Below the pieces are notes generated by a model that did not search any database, was not told where the DNA came from, and worked only from the letters and a program-made list of their open reading frames with translations. From contig NZ_JABBPD010000008.1 of assembly GCF_012927445.1 (NCBI RefSeq), positions 496,001 to 560,000 on the forward strand: a stretch of 64,000 bases of DNA. The letters run 5' to 3'. This DNA comes from Rhodoferax sp. GTDB taxonomy: Bacteria; Pseudomonadota; Gammaproteobacteria; Burkholderiales; Burkholderiaceae_C. The position numbers and the translations under genes are program-made. Of this stretch, positions 42,556-51,562 are shown in pieces. Position 1 is the stretch's first letter, and every line of letters starts with the position of its first letter.

Positions 42556-43461
42556 ATGATCACGAATTTCAAAGGTAAGACCGCAGTTCTGACTGGCGCG
42601 GGTTCGGGCTTTGGCCTGGAATGTGCACGTATCGGCGCCAAGCTGGGCATGAATCTGGTGTTGGCCGATGTGCAGCAAGACGCGCTTAACCAGGCGGCGA
42701 CCGAACTGCTGGCGACTGGTGCGCAGGTGCTGGCGGTTCAACTCGATGTGTCCAAGGCCCACGAAGTGGAAGCGTTGGGCCGTGCCGTGCAGCAGCGTTT
42801 TGGAGCGCCGCATTTTGTCTTCAACAACGCCGGTGTCGGGGCCGGGGGCCTGATCTGGGAGAACACGGCCCAAGACTGGGAATGGGTGATTGGCGTCAAC
42901 TTGATGGGCGTCGCTCATGGCGTGCGCGTCTTCACCCCCATGATGCTGGAAGCCGCCAAAGCAGACCCGGCCTACCAGGGCCACATTGTCAACACCGCCA
43001 GCATGGCCGGCCTGCTAAATGCCCCCAATATGGGCATTTACAACGCCAGCAAACACGCGGTGGTCAGCATCAGCGAGACGCTGTACCAGGATCTGGCGCT
43101 GGTCACGGATCAGGTCAGTGCCTCGGTCTTGTGCCCGTTTTTTGTGCCGACCGGCATCAGCCAGAGCCACCGCAATCGCCCCCTCGAGGCGCAGCCAGTC
43201 CAGCCGACCAAAAGCCAGCTCATCGGTCAGGCGATGAGCGACAAGGCGGTCGGTTCCGGCAAGGTCAGTGCCGCTGACGTGGCGCAAAAAGTATTTGATG
43301 CGATTGCCGCTAACCAGTTCTACATTTACAGCCACCCCCAAGCCATTGGCTCGGTGCAGGTGCGGCTGGAAGATATTTTGCAGGCGCGCAATCCGACCGA
43401 TCCGTTCAGCCACAAGCCGGAACTCGGTGTTGCGTTGAAGCAGGCATTGAGAACTGAATAA
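42556..43461 (+). CDS. SDR-family oxidoreductase
   Basis: The 301-residue short-chain dehydrogenase has TGAGSGFG, FNNAGVGAGG, Ser in VNTASMAGLL and YNASKHA. It belongs to the branch with a longer C-terminus found in catabolic clusters. Last gene of the 39.2-43.5 kb run; 30 bp after the GST gene with a GACAGGAA ribosome binding site. Confidence 0.92.
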   Translation: MITNFKGKTAVLTGAGSGFGLECARIGAKLGMNLVLADVQQDALNQAATELLATGAQVLAVQLDVSKAHEVEALGRAVQQRFGAPHFVFNNAGVGAGGLIWENTAQDWEWVIGVNLMGVAHGVRVFTPMMLEAAKADPAYQGHIVNTASMAGLLNAPNMGIYNASKHAVVSISETLYQDLALVTDQVSASVLCPFFVPTGISQSHRNRPLEAQPVQPTKSQLIGQAMSDKAVGSGKVSAADVAQKVFDAIAANQFYIYSHPQAIGSVQVRLEDILQARNPTDPFSHKPELGVALKQALRTE

Positions 43462-43550
43462 TGTCCGACATGACAACCCTCACTTTCCAGACCGCATCGT
43501 TCAGCTATATTGACAGCGAATGACCATCTACAAGAATCTGGGAGGATTTA

Positions 43551-43967
43551 ATGAGTCTGGAATGGCGCGAACAGCTGAGCGTGGGCAATGATTTGATCGA
43601 CTCCGATCACAAGCATCTCATTGAAATTATCAATTTGGCCAAGCATGGTTTGACAAACAGGAGTCGGACTGAATTAACGACGGCACTTGACAGCCTTTCC
43701 AAGTATTCGAAAATACATTTTTCCAGAGAAGAACTGATTGCCGATGCCGTGGGATATGGGGAGGTTTCTCATTTGCAAGCGTCCCACGCGGGACTGCTCG
43801 AGAATCTGGAGCAGCTTAAAGCGGAAATTGGGGAAGTCTGGACCGAGGCAGCGGCTGTCAATTTCAGTGGTTTTTTGCGAAATTGGCTGCTTAACCATGT
43901 CATCAAGGAAGATATGTTGATGAAGCCGTTTCTTAAAAAATTCTCGCCACGGTTCGATCCGCGTTAG
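43551..43967 (+). CDS. Bacteriohemerythrin
   Basis: The 138-residue diiron O2-binding protein has the expected ligands: His in DSDHKHLIE, His and Glu in IHFSREE, two His in HLQASHAG, and the C-terminal His with Asp in NHVIKED. A strong GGGAGGA ribosome binding site precedes the ATG. It may store or deliver oxygen, or sense it, in a micro-oxic organism; this fits the presence of nirK nearby. Confidence 0.94.
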   Translation: MSLEWREQLSVGNDLIDSDHKHLIEIINLAKHGLTNRSRTELTTALDSLSKYSKIHFSREELIADAVGYGEVSHLQASHAGLLENLEQLKAEIGEVWTEAAAVNFSGFLRNWLLNHVIKEDMLMKPFLKKFSPRFDPR

Positions 43968-43973
43968 ATCACG

Positions 43974-43998
43974 ACAGTTCAGGCGGGCTCTGAACTGT
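43974..43998 (+). terminator. Perfect hairpin after the hemerythrin gene
   Basis: A 9-bp stem ACAGTTCAG / CTGAACTGT with a 7-base loop begins 6 bp after the stop. No run of T follows, so intrinsic termination is uncertain. Confidence 0.5.
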
Positions 43999-44031
43999 GA
44001 TTTGCAGGTGCCCACTGTCAAGGAGAAACAC

Positions 44032-44190
44032 ATGAGCTTGGGAACCATCTTGTTGGTCGTTTTGATTCTGATGCTGATTGGCGTCATTCCGACCTGGCCG
44101 CACAGCCGCAGTTGGGGCTACGGACCCAGCGGTGGCTTGGGCTTGTTGGTGATCATTATTCTGGTGCTGCTGCTGACCGGCCGGCTTTAA
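44032..44190 (+). CDS. DUF3309 small membrane protein
   Basis: A 52-residue protein with two hydrophobic segments separated by the conserved [16 protein letters not shown] loop, the DUF3309 pattern. The ATG at 44032 follows AAGGAGAAACAC; an earlier in-frame ATG at 44002 lacks such a site. Function unknown. It ends 14 bp before the sugar dehydrogenase gene. Confidence 0.9.
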   Translation: MSLGTILLVVLILMLIGVIPTWPHSRSWGYGPSGGLGLLVIIILVLLLTGRL

Positions 44191-44204
44191 CCGCAAGCAA
44201 TCGC

Positions 44205-45521
44205 ATGAGACGCACCGCAACCGCGCTGCTATTTGGCATATTAAGCTTGGCACTCGCGGCCTGCAGCGAGATGGCCAAGTTGCCGGTATCGGCGGGGACC
44301 GGGCCGCAGCCGGTGCTGCCGCCACCCCAAACCACCCTGATTCCGACGGTGAACATTGCTCCGGCCAAAGGTTGGTCGCCAGGTGCGACACCGCAGGCAG
44401 CCGCGGGAACCCGCGTCGCCGCGTTCGCCAGCGGCCTGGACCATCCGCGCTGGCTCTATGTCTTGCCCAATGGCGATGTGCTGGTGGCCGAAACCAATGC
44501 GCCGCCCAAGCCCGAAGACGGCCGGGGCCTCAAGGGCTGGGTGATGGGCCTGGTGATGAAGCAGGCCGGTGCCGCGGTGCCCAGTGCCAACCGCATCACC
44601 TTGCTGCGTGACACCGATGGCGACGGTGTGGCCGATGTGCGCTCGGTCCTGCTCGAAGGATTGAACTCGCCATTCGGCATGGCGCTGGTGGGCAACAATC
44701 TGTTTGTCGCCAACTCCGACGCCGTGCTGCGCTTCCCCTACACCGCCGGTGCCACGCACATCACGGCGCCTGGTACCAAGGTGGTGGATTTGCCGGCCGG
44801 CCCGATCAATCACCACTGGACCAAGAACCTGATCGCGACGCCTGACGGAAGCCAGCTTTACGTGACCGTGGGCTCGAACAGCAACGTGGCCGAACGCGGC
44901 ATGGCGGCAGAAACCGAGCGCGCCGCCATCTGGACGGTCGACCCCCAAAGCGGGGCACACCGCATCTTTGCTTCCGGCTTGCGCAACGCGAATGGCATGG
45001 CGTGGGAGCCTCAGAGCGGCGTGTTGTGGACGGTGGTGAACGAGCGCGACGAGCTCGGCAGCGACCTGGTTCCCGACTACATGACCTCGGTGCGCGACGG
45101 TGCTTTTTACGGCTGGCCCTACAGCTACTACGGCCAGCATATCGACCAGCGTGTGACGCCGCAGCGGCCCGATCTGGTGGCCAAGGCGATTGCGCCGGAC
45201 TACGCCCTGGGGCCGCACACCGCCTCGCTGGGTCTGGTGTCCTCCTTGGGCACCTCGTTGCCCGCACCTTTTGCCAACGGCATGTTCATCGGTCAGCATG
45301 GTTCCTGGAATCGCCGGCCACACAGCGGCTACAAGGTGATCTTTGTGCCATTTGAGGGCGGCCAACCGGCTGGCGCACCCCTTGATGTGCTGACCGGCTT
45401 CCTCAGCGAGGACGGCCATGCTTGGGGTCGGCCCGTCGGTGTGGCGCTGGACAAACAAGGCGCTTTGCTCGTGGCTGACGATGTGGGTAATGTGATCTGG
45501 CGCGTCAGTGCACGACACTAA
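44205..45521 (+). CDS. PQQ-dependent sugar (sorbosone/glucose) dehydrogenase-like lipoprotein
   Basis: 438 residues beginning with a lipoprotein signal (lipobox LAAC near residue 21). A six-bladed beta-propeller of the glucose/sorbosone dehydrogenase family follows: [38 protein letters not shown], and late [14 protein letters not shown]. Likely a periplasm-facing oxidase of a sugar or aldose, with PQQ or a related cofactor; no pqq genes are in the window. Confidence 0.88.
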   Translation: MRRTATALLFGILSLALAACSEMAKLPVSAGTGPQPVLPPPQTTLIPTVNIAPAKGWSPGATPQAAAGTRVAAFASGLDHPRWLYVLPNGDVLVAETNAPPKPEDGRGLKGWVMGLVMKQAGAAVPSANRITLLRDTDGDGVADVRSVLLEGLNSPFGMALVGNNLFVANSDAVLRFPYTAGATHITAPGTKVVDLPAGPINHHWTKNLIATPDGSQLYVTVGSNSNVAERGMAAETERAAIWTVDPQSGAHRIFASGLRNANGMAWEPQSGVLWTVVNERDELGSDLVPDYMTSVRDGAFYGWPYSYYGQHIDQRVTPQRPDLVAKAIAPDYALGPHTASLGLVSSLGTSLPAPFANGMFIGQHGSWNRRPHSGYKVIFVPFEGGQPAGAPLDVLTGFLSEDGHAWGRPVGVALDKQGALLVADDVGNVIWRVSARH

Positions 45522-45564
45522 GGACCCGGCGCTGTGTTCCGGCCCCACCAAGGAAGCTTGCTGC

Positions 45565-46830
45565 ATGACCGAGATGCCATCGTCCAACCGCCCCCTGGAT
45601 TCCTCCTGCCCGGACCAGCGCGCGCTTGTCGCCCAGCACTTTACCCAAGTGCGGGCGCAAACCCTGGCGCGGGCGGCCCCGTTGTCGGCCGAGGACCAGT
45701 GCATTCAGTCCATGCCTGATGCCAGCCCGACCAAGTGGCACCTGGCACACACCAGTTGGTTTTTTGAAGCCGTCGTGCTGCAGCCGCATGCCGCTGGCTA
45801 CGTGCCTTTTGACAGCCGCTTCTTCCGTCTGTTCAATTCCTATTATGAGTCGCTGGGGCCACGCCACCCGCGGCCGCAGCGCGGTCTGCTGACGCGTCCT
45901 TCCCTGGCAGAAATTCATCTGTATCGCGAGCATGTGAACGACGCCATGCAGTCCTTTATCGCCCAGGCCGACGCCGGCGTCTGGCAGGTGGCCGCGCCGC
46001 TGATCGCGTTGGGCCTGAACCACGAGCAGCAGCATCAAGAACTGATCCTTACCGACATTCTGCATGCACTGTCCAGCAATCCCCTGTTGCCGGCCTACCA
46101 AACGGCAGATACGTCGGGGCTGCAGCCGGCCACCACGTCGCCGGCACTGCGCTGGCTTGACTTACCAGGCGGCGTGACACAGGTGGGTCATGAGGGCGCG
46201 GGCTTTGCCTTCGACAACGAAACGCCACGGCACGCGGTGCTGCTGCAGCCGTACCAGATCGCCGATCGCCTGGTGAGTTGCGGCGACTATGCCTTGTTCA
46301 TGGCGAATGGCGGTTATGAGCGGCCAGCGTTTTGGCTGTCCGACGGCTGGGCGGCGGTGCAGGTGCAGGGCTGGAAGTCGCCCGCCTACTGGATGGCGCC
46401 CGATGACCCACGCGCACCATCGGCACACTGGCAGGTGTTTGACCTGCACGGTGTGCAGCCGCTGGATGCGGCGGCACCGGTGGCCCATCTCAGCTTCTTT
46501 GAGGCTGCCGCTTATGCGGAGTGGGCCGGCGCGCGCTTGCCGACCGAATTTGAGTGGGAGGCCACGTTTGGCGCGCCGGGCCTCACGCAGATGACGGGCC
46601 AGGTCTGGCAGTGGACGCGCTCGTCCTACGAGCCTTATCCCGGCTTTCGGCCGCTGAGCGGCGCCGTCAGTGAATACAACGGCAAGTTCATGGTCGGGCA
46701 GCAGGTGCTGCGCGGCGGCAGCCGTGCCACGCCCGCCGGCCATGTGCGGGCAAGTTACCGCAACTTTTTCCCGCCGGCCGCACGCTGGCAGTTCTCCGGC
46801 CTGCGCTTGGCGAAAGATTTGCCGGACTGA
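45565..46830 (+). CDS. EgtB-like non-haem iron sulfoxide synthase (DinB + FGE domains)
   Basis: 421 residues from the ATG at 45565 (AAGGAAG 8 bp upstream). The DinB-like helical domain (about 20-165) supplies the iron His residues in KWHLAHTSWFFE and NHEQQHQE. The C-terminal formylglycine-enzyme-like domain (about 190-420) has LPTEFEWEA, EYNGKFMVGQQVLRGGS and SYRNFF. This is the EgtB group that couples hercynine to a thiol donor in ergothioneine synthesis; the selenoneine enzyme SenA is a close relative. No egtD methyltransferase or selenium partner gene is adjacent, so the product is unproved. Confidence 0.85.
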   Translation: MTEMPSSNRPLDSSCPDQRALVAQHFTQVRAQTLARAAPLSAEDQCIQSMPDASPTKWHLAHTSWFFEAVVLQPHAAGYVPFDSRFFRLFNSYYESLGPRHPRPQRGLLTRPSLAEIHLYREHVNDAMQSFIAQADAGVWQVAAPLIALGLNHEQQHQELILTDILHALSSNPLLPAYQTADTSGLQPATTSPALRWLDLPGGVTQVGHEGAGFAFDNETPRHAVLLQPYQIADRLVSCGDYALFMANGGYERPAFWLSDGWAAVQVQGWKSPAYWMAPDDPRAPSAHWQVFDLHGVQPLDAAAPVAHLSFFEAAAYAEWAGARLPTEFEWEATFGAPGLTQMTGQVWQWTRSSYEPYPGFRPLSGAVSEYNGKFMVGQQVLRGGSRATPAGHVRASYRNFFPPAARWQFSGLRLAKDLPD

Positions 46831-47120
46831 GTGGCGCCGTGATTGGCGTTGCAGCCGGTTGCCTGGATTTTCTGTAAAAAAGTGTGAATACGCGTCGCGA
46901 TGCCACGGCAGAGGGTTCGACCCGTTGACGGCCACGTTGGCCCGCGTTTGGCCTTGGTCCATTGGGCTGTCAATGGGTGCGCTGCTTCTTTGGGCCGTTG
47001 ATCCCGCTATTGGCAGCTGGCGCAACGGTGAATCACCGCCCGGGCGCTTGACCTCGCCTGTGGCAAACTCTTCCTCTTCATATAGTTTTAGTCAGCGCCA
47101 GGCTGACGGCTCACACAGTC

Positions 47121-49544
47121 ATGCAGAAAATCATCGCGCAAATCGCGCAGGAAATCCGGGTTCAACCTAAACAGGTGCAAGCCGCCGTCGAATTGCTCGA
47201 TGGCGGTGCCACCGTGCCCTTCATCGCCCGCTACCGCAAGGAAGTGACCGATGGGCTGGACGACATCCAGTTGCGCGAGCTCGAAGCCCGCTTGAGCTAC
47301 CTGCGCGAACTGCGTGATCGGTTGCAAACCGTGATCAAAAACATCGAAGAGCAGGGCAAGATGACGCCTACGCTGCTGGCGGCGCTGGTATCCGCCGCCA
47401 CCAAGCAGGAGCTGGAAGATCTGTATTTGCCGTTCAAGCTGAAACGCCGCACCAAGGGCCAACTGGCACGCGAGGCCGGGCTGGAGCCGCTGGCCGATGC
47501 CCTGTTTGCCAACCCGACGCTGGTGCCAGCGGACGAGGCGCTGCCCTATGTGATTCCGATGCGGCCGGTGGTGGAGGGCGAGGACAAGCAGCCCGACTTC
47601 TCCACCGTACAGGCCGTGCTGGACGGCGTGCGCGATTTGCTGAGCGAGCGCTGGGCCGAAGACGCCAGCGTGGTGCAAGACCTGCGCGAATGGCTGTGGA
47701 CCGAGGGCCTGTTCCAGTCCAAGCTGATGGACGGCAAGGACGAGAACAACGCCGATGTGGCGAAATTTCGCGATTACTTTGACTACGACGAGCCGATTGG
47801 CCGCGTGCCGTCGCACCGGGCGCTGGCGGTGTTTCGTGGTCGTGGGTTGGAGATTCTGGATGCCAAGCTTGTTGTTCCAGAGCCAAATACGCCTCTAGCC
47901 CCCGTCGCACCTGCGCAAGCAGCTATTAAAACAAGAGCGGCCCCAGTGGTCTCGCTGGCGGAAGGCCGCATCGCGTTGCGCCTGGGCTGGAGCCACAAGG
48001 CGCGGGCGGCAGACGACTTGATCCGCAAATGCGTGGCCTGGACCTGGCGCGTCAAACTCAGCCTGTCGACCGAGCGCGACCTGTTCACCCGGCTGCGGGA
48101 AGACGCCGAGAAGGTGGCGATCAAGGTGTTTGCCGACAATCTGCGCGACTTGTTGCTGGCGGCACCGGCCGGGCCGCGCGTCGTGCTCGGGCTGGACCCC
48201 GGCATTCGCACCGGTGTCAAAGTGGCGGTGGTTGATACCACCGGCAAGCTGGTGGAAACCGCTACCGTCTTTCCGCACGAGCCGCGCAAAGATTGGGAAG
48301 GCTCGCTGCACATCCTGGGCAAGCTGTGCGAGAAGCACGGCATCAACCTGATTGCCATCGGCAATGGCACGGCCAGCCGCGAGACCGACAAGTTGGCGGC
48401 CGACCTGATCAAGCTGATGGCCAAGGTATCGGATCGCCTGATTGAAAAAGTGGTGGTGAGTGAAGCCGGGGCTTCCGTCTACTCGGCCAGCGAATTTGCC
48501 TCGCAGGAAATGCCGGATGTCGACGTCAGCCTGCGCGGCGCCGCCAGCATTGCGCGCCGGCTGCAAGATCCGTTGGCCGAACTGGTCAAGATTGACCCCA
48601 AATCGATTGGCGTTGGCCAGTACCAGCACGATGTGAACCAGAGCGAGCTGGCCAAGACGCTGGAAGCCGTGGTGGAAGACTGCGTGAACTCGGTCGGTGT
48701 CGACCTGAACACTGCCAGCGTGCCGCTGCTGTCGCGCGTGTCGGGCCTGAGCGGCAGCGTTGCCAAGGCGGTGGTGCGTTGGCGCGAGGCCAATGGTGCG
48801 TTCAACAACCGCCAGCAACTCATGCAAGTGACCGGGCTGGGCGCCAAGACCTTTGAGCAAAGTGCCGGCTTCTTGCGCATTCGCGGTGGCGACAATCCGC
48901 TGGACATGACCGGTGTGCACCCCGAGACCTACCCGGTGGTGGAGAAAATCATGGCGCACATTGCCAAACCGGTGGCCGAGCTGATGGGCCGCACCGACAT
49001 GCTGAAAGTGCTGAAGCCGGAGCTGTTTGCCAATGCCCAGTTTGGCGTCATCACCGTCAAGGACATTCTGGGCGAGCTGGAAAAACCCGGCCGCGACCCG
49101 CGCCCGGACTTCAAGGTGGCGCGTTTCAATGACGGCGTGGAAGACATCAAGGACCTGAAAGAGGGCATGATTCTGGAAGGCACCGTGAGCAACGTGGCGG
49201 CCTTTGGCGCCTTCGTTGACTTGGGTGTGCACCAGGACGGTCTGGTCCATGTCAGCCAGCTGGCGCACAAGTTTGTCACCGACGCCCGCGAGATCGTCAA
49301 AACCGGCGACATCGTCAAGGTGCAGGTGGTGGAAGTGGACGTCGCCCGCAAACGCATTGCCCTGACCATGAAACTGGGCGCCGCCCCGGCACGGCGCGAC
49401 AGCGCAGGCGACAACCGCTTTCAGAGCGTGACCAATAACCAGCGCGGCCGCCCCGGCGGCCAGGGCGCATATCAAGCCACCAATGCACCGCAATCCAACG
49501 CCATGGCATCGGCCTTTGCCAAGCTCAAGGGCACAGGCCACTGA
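47121..49544 (+). CDS. tex: Tex family RNA-binding transcription accessory protein
   Basis: The 807-residue protein has an N-terminal Tex helical region, a YqgF/RNase H-like domain (VVLGLDPGIRTGVKVAVVD near 355), helix-hairpin-helix domains (LNTASVPLLSRVSGLS; GAKTFEQSAGFLRIRG) and a C-terminal S1 domain (GMILEGTVSNVAAFGAFVDLG). It affects transcription and is homologous to eukaryotic Spt6. An in-frame repeat copy encodes NTPLAPVAPAQAAIKTRAA, in the segment just after ALAVFRGRGLEIL. The stop is followed after 2 bp by the HDOD gene. Confidence 0.96.
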   Translation: MQKIIAQIAQEIRVQPKQVQAAVELLDGGATVPFIARYRKEVTDGLDDIQLRELEARLSYLRELRDRLQTVIKNIEEQGKMTPTLLAALVSAATKQELEDLYLPFKLKRRTKGQLAREAGLEPLADALFANPTLVPADEALPYVIPMRPVVEGEDKQPDFSTVQAVLDGVRDLLSERWAEDASVVQDLREWLWTEGLFQSKLMDGKDENNADVAKFRDYFDYDEPIGRVPSHRALAVFRGRGLEILDAKLVVPEPNTPLAPVAPAQAAIKTRAAPVVSLAEGRIALRLGWSHKARAADDLIRKCVAWTWRVKLSLSTERDLFTRLREDAEKVAIKVFADNLRDLLLAAPAGPRVVLGLDPGIRTGVKVAVVDTTGKLVETATVFPHEPRKDWEGSLHILGKLCEKHGINLIAIGNGTASRETDKLAADLIKLMAKVSDRLIEKVVVSEAGASVYSASEFASQEMPDVDVSLRGAASIARRLQDPLAELVKIDPKSIGVGQYQHDVNQSELAKTLEAVVEDCVNSVGVDLNTASVPLLSRVSGLSGSVAKAVVRWREANGAFNNRQQLMQVTGLGAKTFEQSAGFLRIRGGDNPLDMTGVHPETYPVVEKIMAHIAKPVAELMGRTDMLKVLKPELFANAQFGVITVKDILGELEKPGRDPRPDFKVARFNDGVEDIKDLKEGMILEGTVSNVAAFGAFVDLGVHQDGLVHVSQLAHKFVTDAREIVKTGDIVKVQVVEVDVARKRIALTMKLGAAPARRDSAGDNRFQSVTNNQRGRPGGQGAYQATNAPQSNAMASAFAKLKGTGH
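47881..47938 (+). repeat. Interspersed repeat, copy inside tex
   Basis: Near-consensus: GCCTCTAGCCCCCGTCG, spacer, TGCGCAAGCAGCTATTAAAA, then a decayed terminus. It is in frame, in the same frame as purL copy B. Confidence 0.93.
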
Positions 49545-49546
49545 CC

Positions 49547-50371
49547 ATGAAACTGAATGATCTGCTGGCGTTGCAGTTCGTCCTGCCCAGTATCCCGAAG
49601 GTGGTGGCGCTCTTGTTGAGCGAGCTGGACCGGGATGAGCCCGATCTGAAAACAGTCACCCAGCTCATCAGCACCGATCCGGCCTTGACCACGCGTCTGC
49701 TGCAGCTGTCCAACTCGGGCTTTTTCAAACTGTCGGGCAAGGTCAGCAGCGTCACCGAAGCGCTTGCGATTCTGGGGTTGGGCCATGTGCGCACCATGGC
49801 GGCGGCGGCGGCCTCCGGCGCGTCTTTCAAGGCCGTGCCGGGCATCAACCTGCAGCAGTTCTGGGCTTACAGCTTGAACGTGGCCAAGCTGGCCCGCTCG
49901 CTGGCGGGTGTGGTGCGGCAAAACCAGCAGGCCGCTTTTACCTGCGGCCTGATCCACGCGGTGGGCGAGTTGGCCATGCACATGGGCATGCCCACGGAAG
50001 TGGCCGCGCTGGACCTTCAAGTCCCCCCGCTGGACCTGCAACGGGCCAAGGTCGAAAGCTGGGCTTTTGGTTTTTGCTATGCCCAGGTGGGTGCCGGCTT
50101 TGCCCGGCAATGGCATTTTCCGCAGCCGATTGTGGACGCCCTGGAGCACCAGTACGCACCCTTTGACAACGAGGTTTACGAACCGCTGGCCGGCGTGATC
50201 CATCTCGCCGCCTGGCGTGCCCGTGCCAAAGAGGCCGGCCTGTCCGACAAGGCGCTGGCAGTGACGTTTCCGGGTTCGGTGGGCGAGGTGCTCGGGCTGG
50301 ACATTGACATGGTGCTGCAGCAAGACCCGATTGACTGGTCGTCCCAGACCTCGGGCCGTTCCCTGCTCTGA
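49547..50371 (+). CDS. HDOD domain protein
   Basis: A 274-residue protein covering one HDOD domain, a catalytically dead relative of HD phosphohydrolases used in signalling: SIPKVVALLLSELDR, LISTDPALTTRLLQLSNSG, AILGLGHVRTMAAAAA. It starts 2 bp after tex and precedes the patatin gene by 6 bp, so all three are likely co-transcribed. Output unknown. Confidence 0.92.
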   Translation: MKLNDLLALQFVLPSIPKVVALLLSELDRDEPDLKTVTQLISTDPALTTRLLQLSNSGFFKLSGKVSSVTEALAILGLGHVRTMAAAAASGASFKAVPGINLQQFWAYSLNVAKLARSLAGVVRQNQQAAFTCGLIHAVGELAMHMGMPTEVAALDLQVPPLDLQRAKVESWAFGFCYAQVGAGFARQWHFPQPIVDALEHQYAPFDNEVYEPLAGVIHLAAWRARAKEAGLSDKALAVTFPGSVGEVLGLDIDMVLQQDPIDWSSQTSGRSLL

Positions 50372-50377
50372 CCCCCC

Positions 50378-51505
50378 ATGCGCGCTTTGCACATTCATGC
50401 CGGTCCTGCGGCCAGGCGGCATCTTGAAAAAAACGGTCTGCAAGCCCGCGACATCCGCACCATCCCGGGCGCTGCCGGTGGCCCCAAGGGCTTGATCCTC
50501 GGACCGCTGGATCGCTTCATCTTTGGCCAGTGGCTGCCCCAGTCAGCGCAGCCGGTGCATCTGGTCGGCGCGTCCATGGGCGCGTGGCGCATGGCAACGG
50601 CGTGTCTGACTGATCCGGTGGCGGCGTTGCAGCAGCTGGAACAGGTTTACCTGCACCAGCACTACCACCTGCTGCCCGGGGCCAAGCGACCCAGCGCCGC
50701 CAGTGTGAGCGAGCTGTTTGGCCAGACCCTGCAGTCTTTTTATGGCGGCCGGGTAGAAGAGGTCTTGAAGCATCCCCGCTACAAGCTGCACATCGTGACC
50801 GCACGCGGGCGGCATGTGTTGCAGCGCGAACACCGCTGGCGCACCCCATTGGGTTATCTGGGCGCGTATGCGACCAACCTGCTGCAGCGCAAAGCGCTGG
50901 GGGCCTGGCTGGAACGGGTGGTTTTTTCAACGCCGCAGGCCGCCTTGCCTTTTGCCAGTAATGACTACCGGACGCGGCAAGTGCCTCTGAGTGAGGCCAA
51001 TTTCCAGAAAGCCCTGCAGGCCAGTTGCTCCATTCCCCTGGTGCTGCAAGCCGTGCATAACATTCCCGGTGCGCCGCCCGGTGCCTACTGGGATGGTGGC
51101 ATGACCGACTACCACCTGCATCTGAACTATGCCGGCGCTCAAGTTACTCCTGAATTGATAGCTGATTCCGCTTATACGACAGGGGCTGGCGGCCTGAATG
51201 GTTTGGTTCTTTACCCGCATTTTCAGCAATCGGTGGTGCCGGGCTGGCTGGACAAAAGTCTGGGCTGGCGCCACAAAGCGACGCCTTTTCTCGACAACAT
51301 GGTGCTGCTGGCGCCGAATCCGGACTGGGTCAAACGCCTGCCCAACGGCAAGCTGCCAGACCGCACCGATTTCACCCACTATGGCCAAGATCTGGCCGGC
51401 CGCGTGGCCGCCTGGTCCGCCGCCATCGCCGCCAGTGCCCAGTTGGCGGAGGAGTTTGAGGCTTGGTTGCGGCAGCCCGATCTGCGGCAGGTGCAGCCGC
51501 TTTAG
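50378..51505 (+). CDS. Patatin-like phospholipase
   Basis: A 375-residue acyl hydrolase with the glycine-rich oxyanion motif GAAGGPKG, the nucleophile Ser in GASMGAW and the catalytic Asp in YWDGGMTD. No signal peptide is seen, so it is probably cytoplasmic or delivered otherwise. A degenerate in-frame interspersed repeat follows the catalytic Asp (AQVTPELIADSAYTTGAGGL). Confidence 0.88.
   Translation: MRALHIHAGPAARRHLEKNGLQARDIRTIPGAAGGPKGLILGPLDRFIFGQWLPQSAQPVHLVGASMGAWRMATACLTDPVAALQQLEQVYLHQHYHLLPGAKRPSAASVSELFGQTLQSFYGGRVEEVLKHPRYKLHIVTARGRHVLQREHRWRTPLGYLGAYATNLLQRKALGAWLERVVFSTPQAALPFASNDYRTRQVPLSEANFQKALQASCSIPLVLQAVHNIPGAPPGAYWDGGMTDYHLHLNYAGAQVTPELIADSAYTTGAGGLNGLVLYPHFQQSVVPGWLDKSLGWRHKATPFLDNMVLLAPNPDWVKRLPNGKLPDRTDFTHYGQDLAGRVAAWSAAIAASAQLAEEFEAWLRQPDLRQVQPL
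51143..51197 (-). repeat. Interspersed repeat, copy inside the patatin gene (reverse orientation)
   Basis: Minus-strand reading: GCCGCCAGCCCCTGTCGTAT, AAGCGGAATCAGCTATCAA, TTCAGGAGTAAC. Degenerate but in block order and in frame with the gene. Confidence 0.65.
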
Positions 51506-51562
51506 CCGAGGTTGGCGTTTCGTTTCCGGCCTGATATCAGGTTAACTTTTTCTACGGTGCCA

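Noticed and set aside
44241..45704. 487-codon open frame antisense to the sugar dehydrogenase gene
   Set aside because: Same reasoning: the plus-strand protein has a lipobox and propeller motifs, the antisense one none.
46831..47120. 290-bp spacer between the egtB-like gene and tex, with a hydrophobic reading MGALLLWAVDPAIGSW
   Set aside because: The frame runs out of the egtB region and overlaps tex without a start signal; I see no support for a gene.
47895..49541. 548-codon open frame antisense to tex
   Set aside because: Tex motifs on the plus strand are intact; the antisense translation shows only composition bias.
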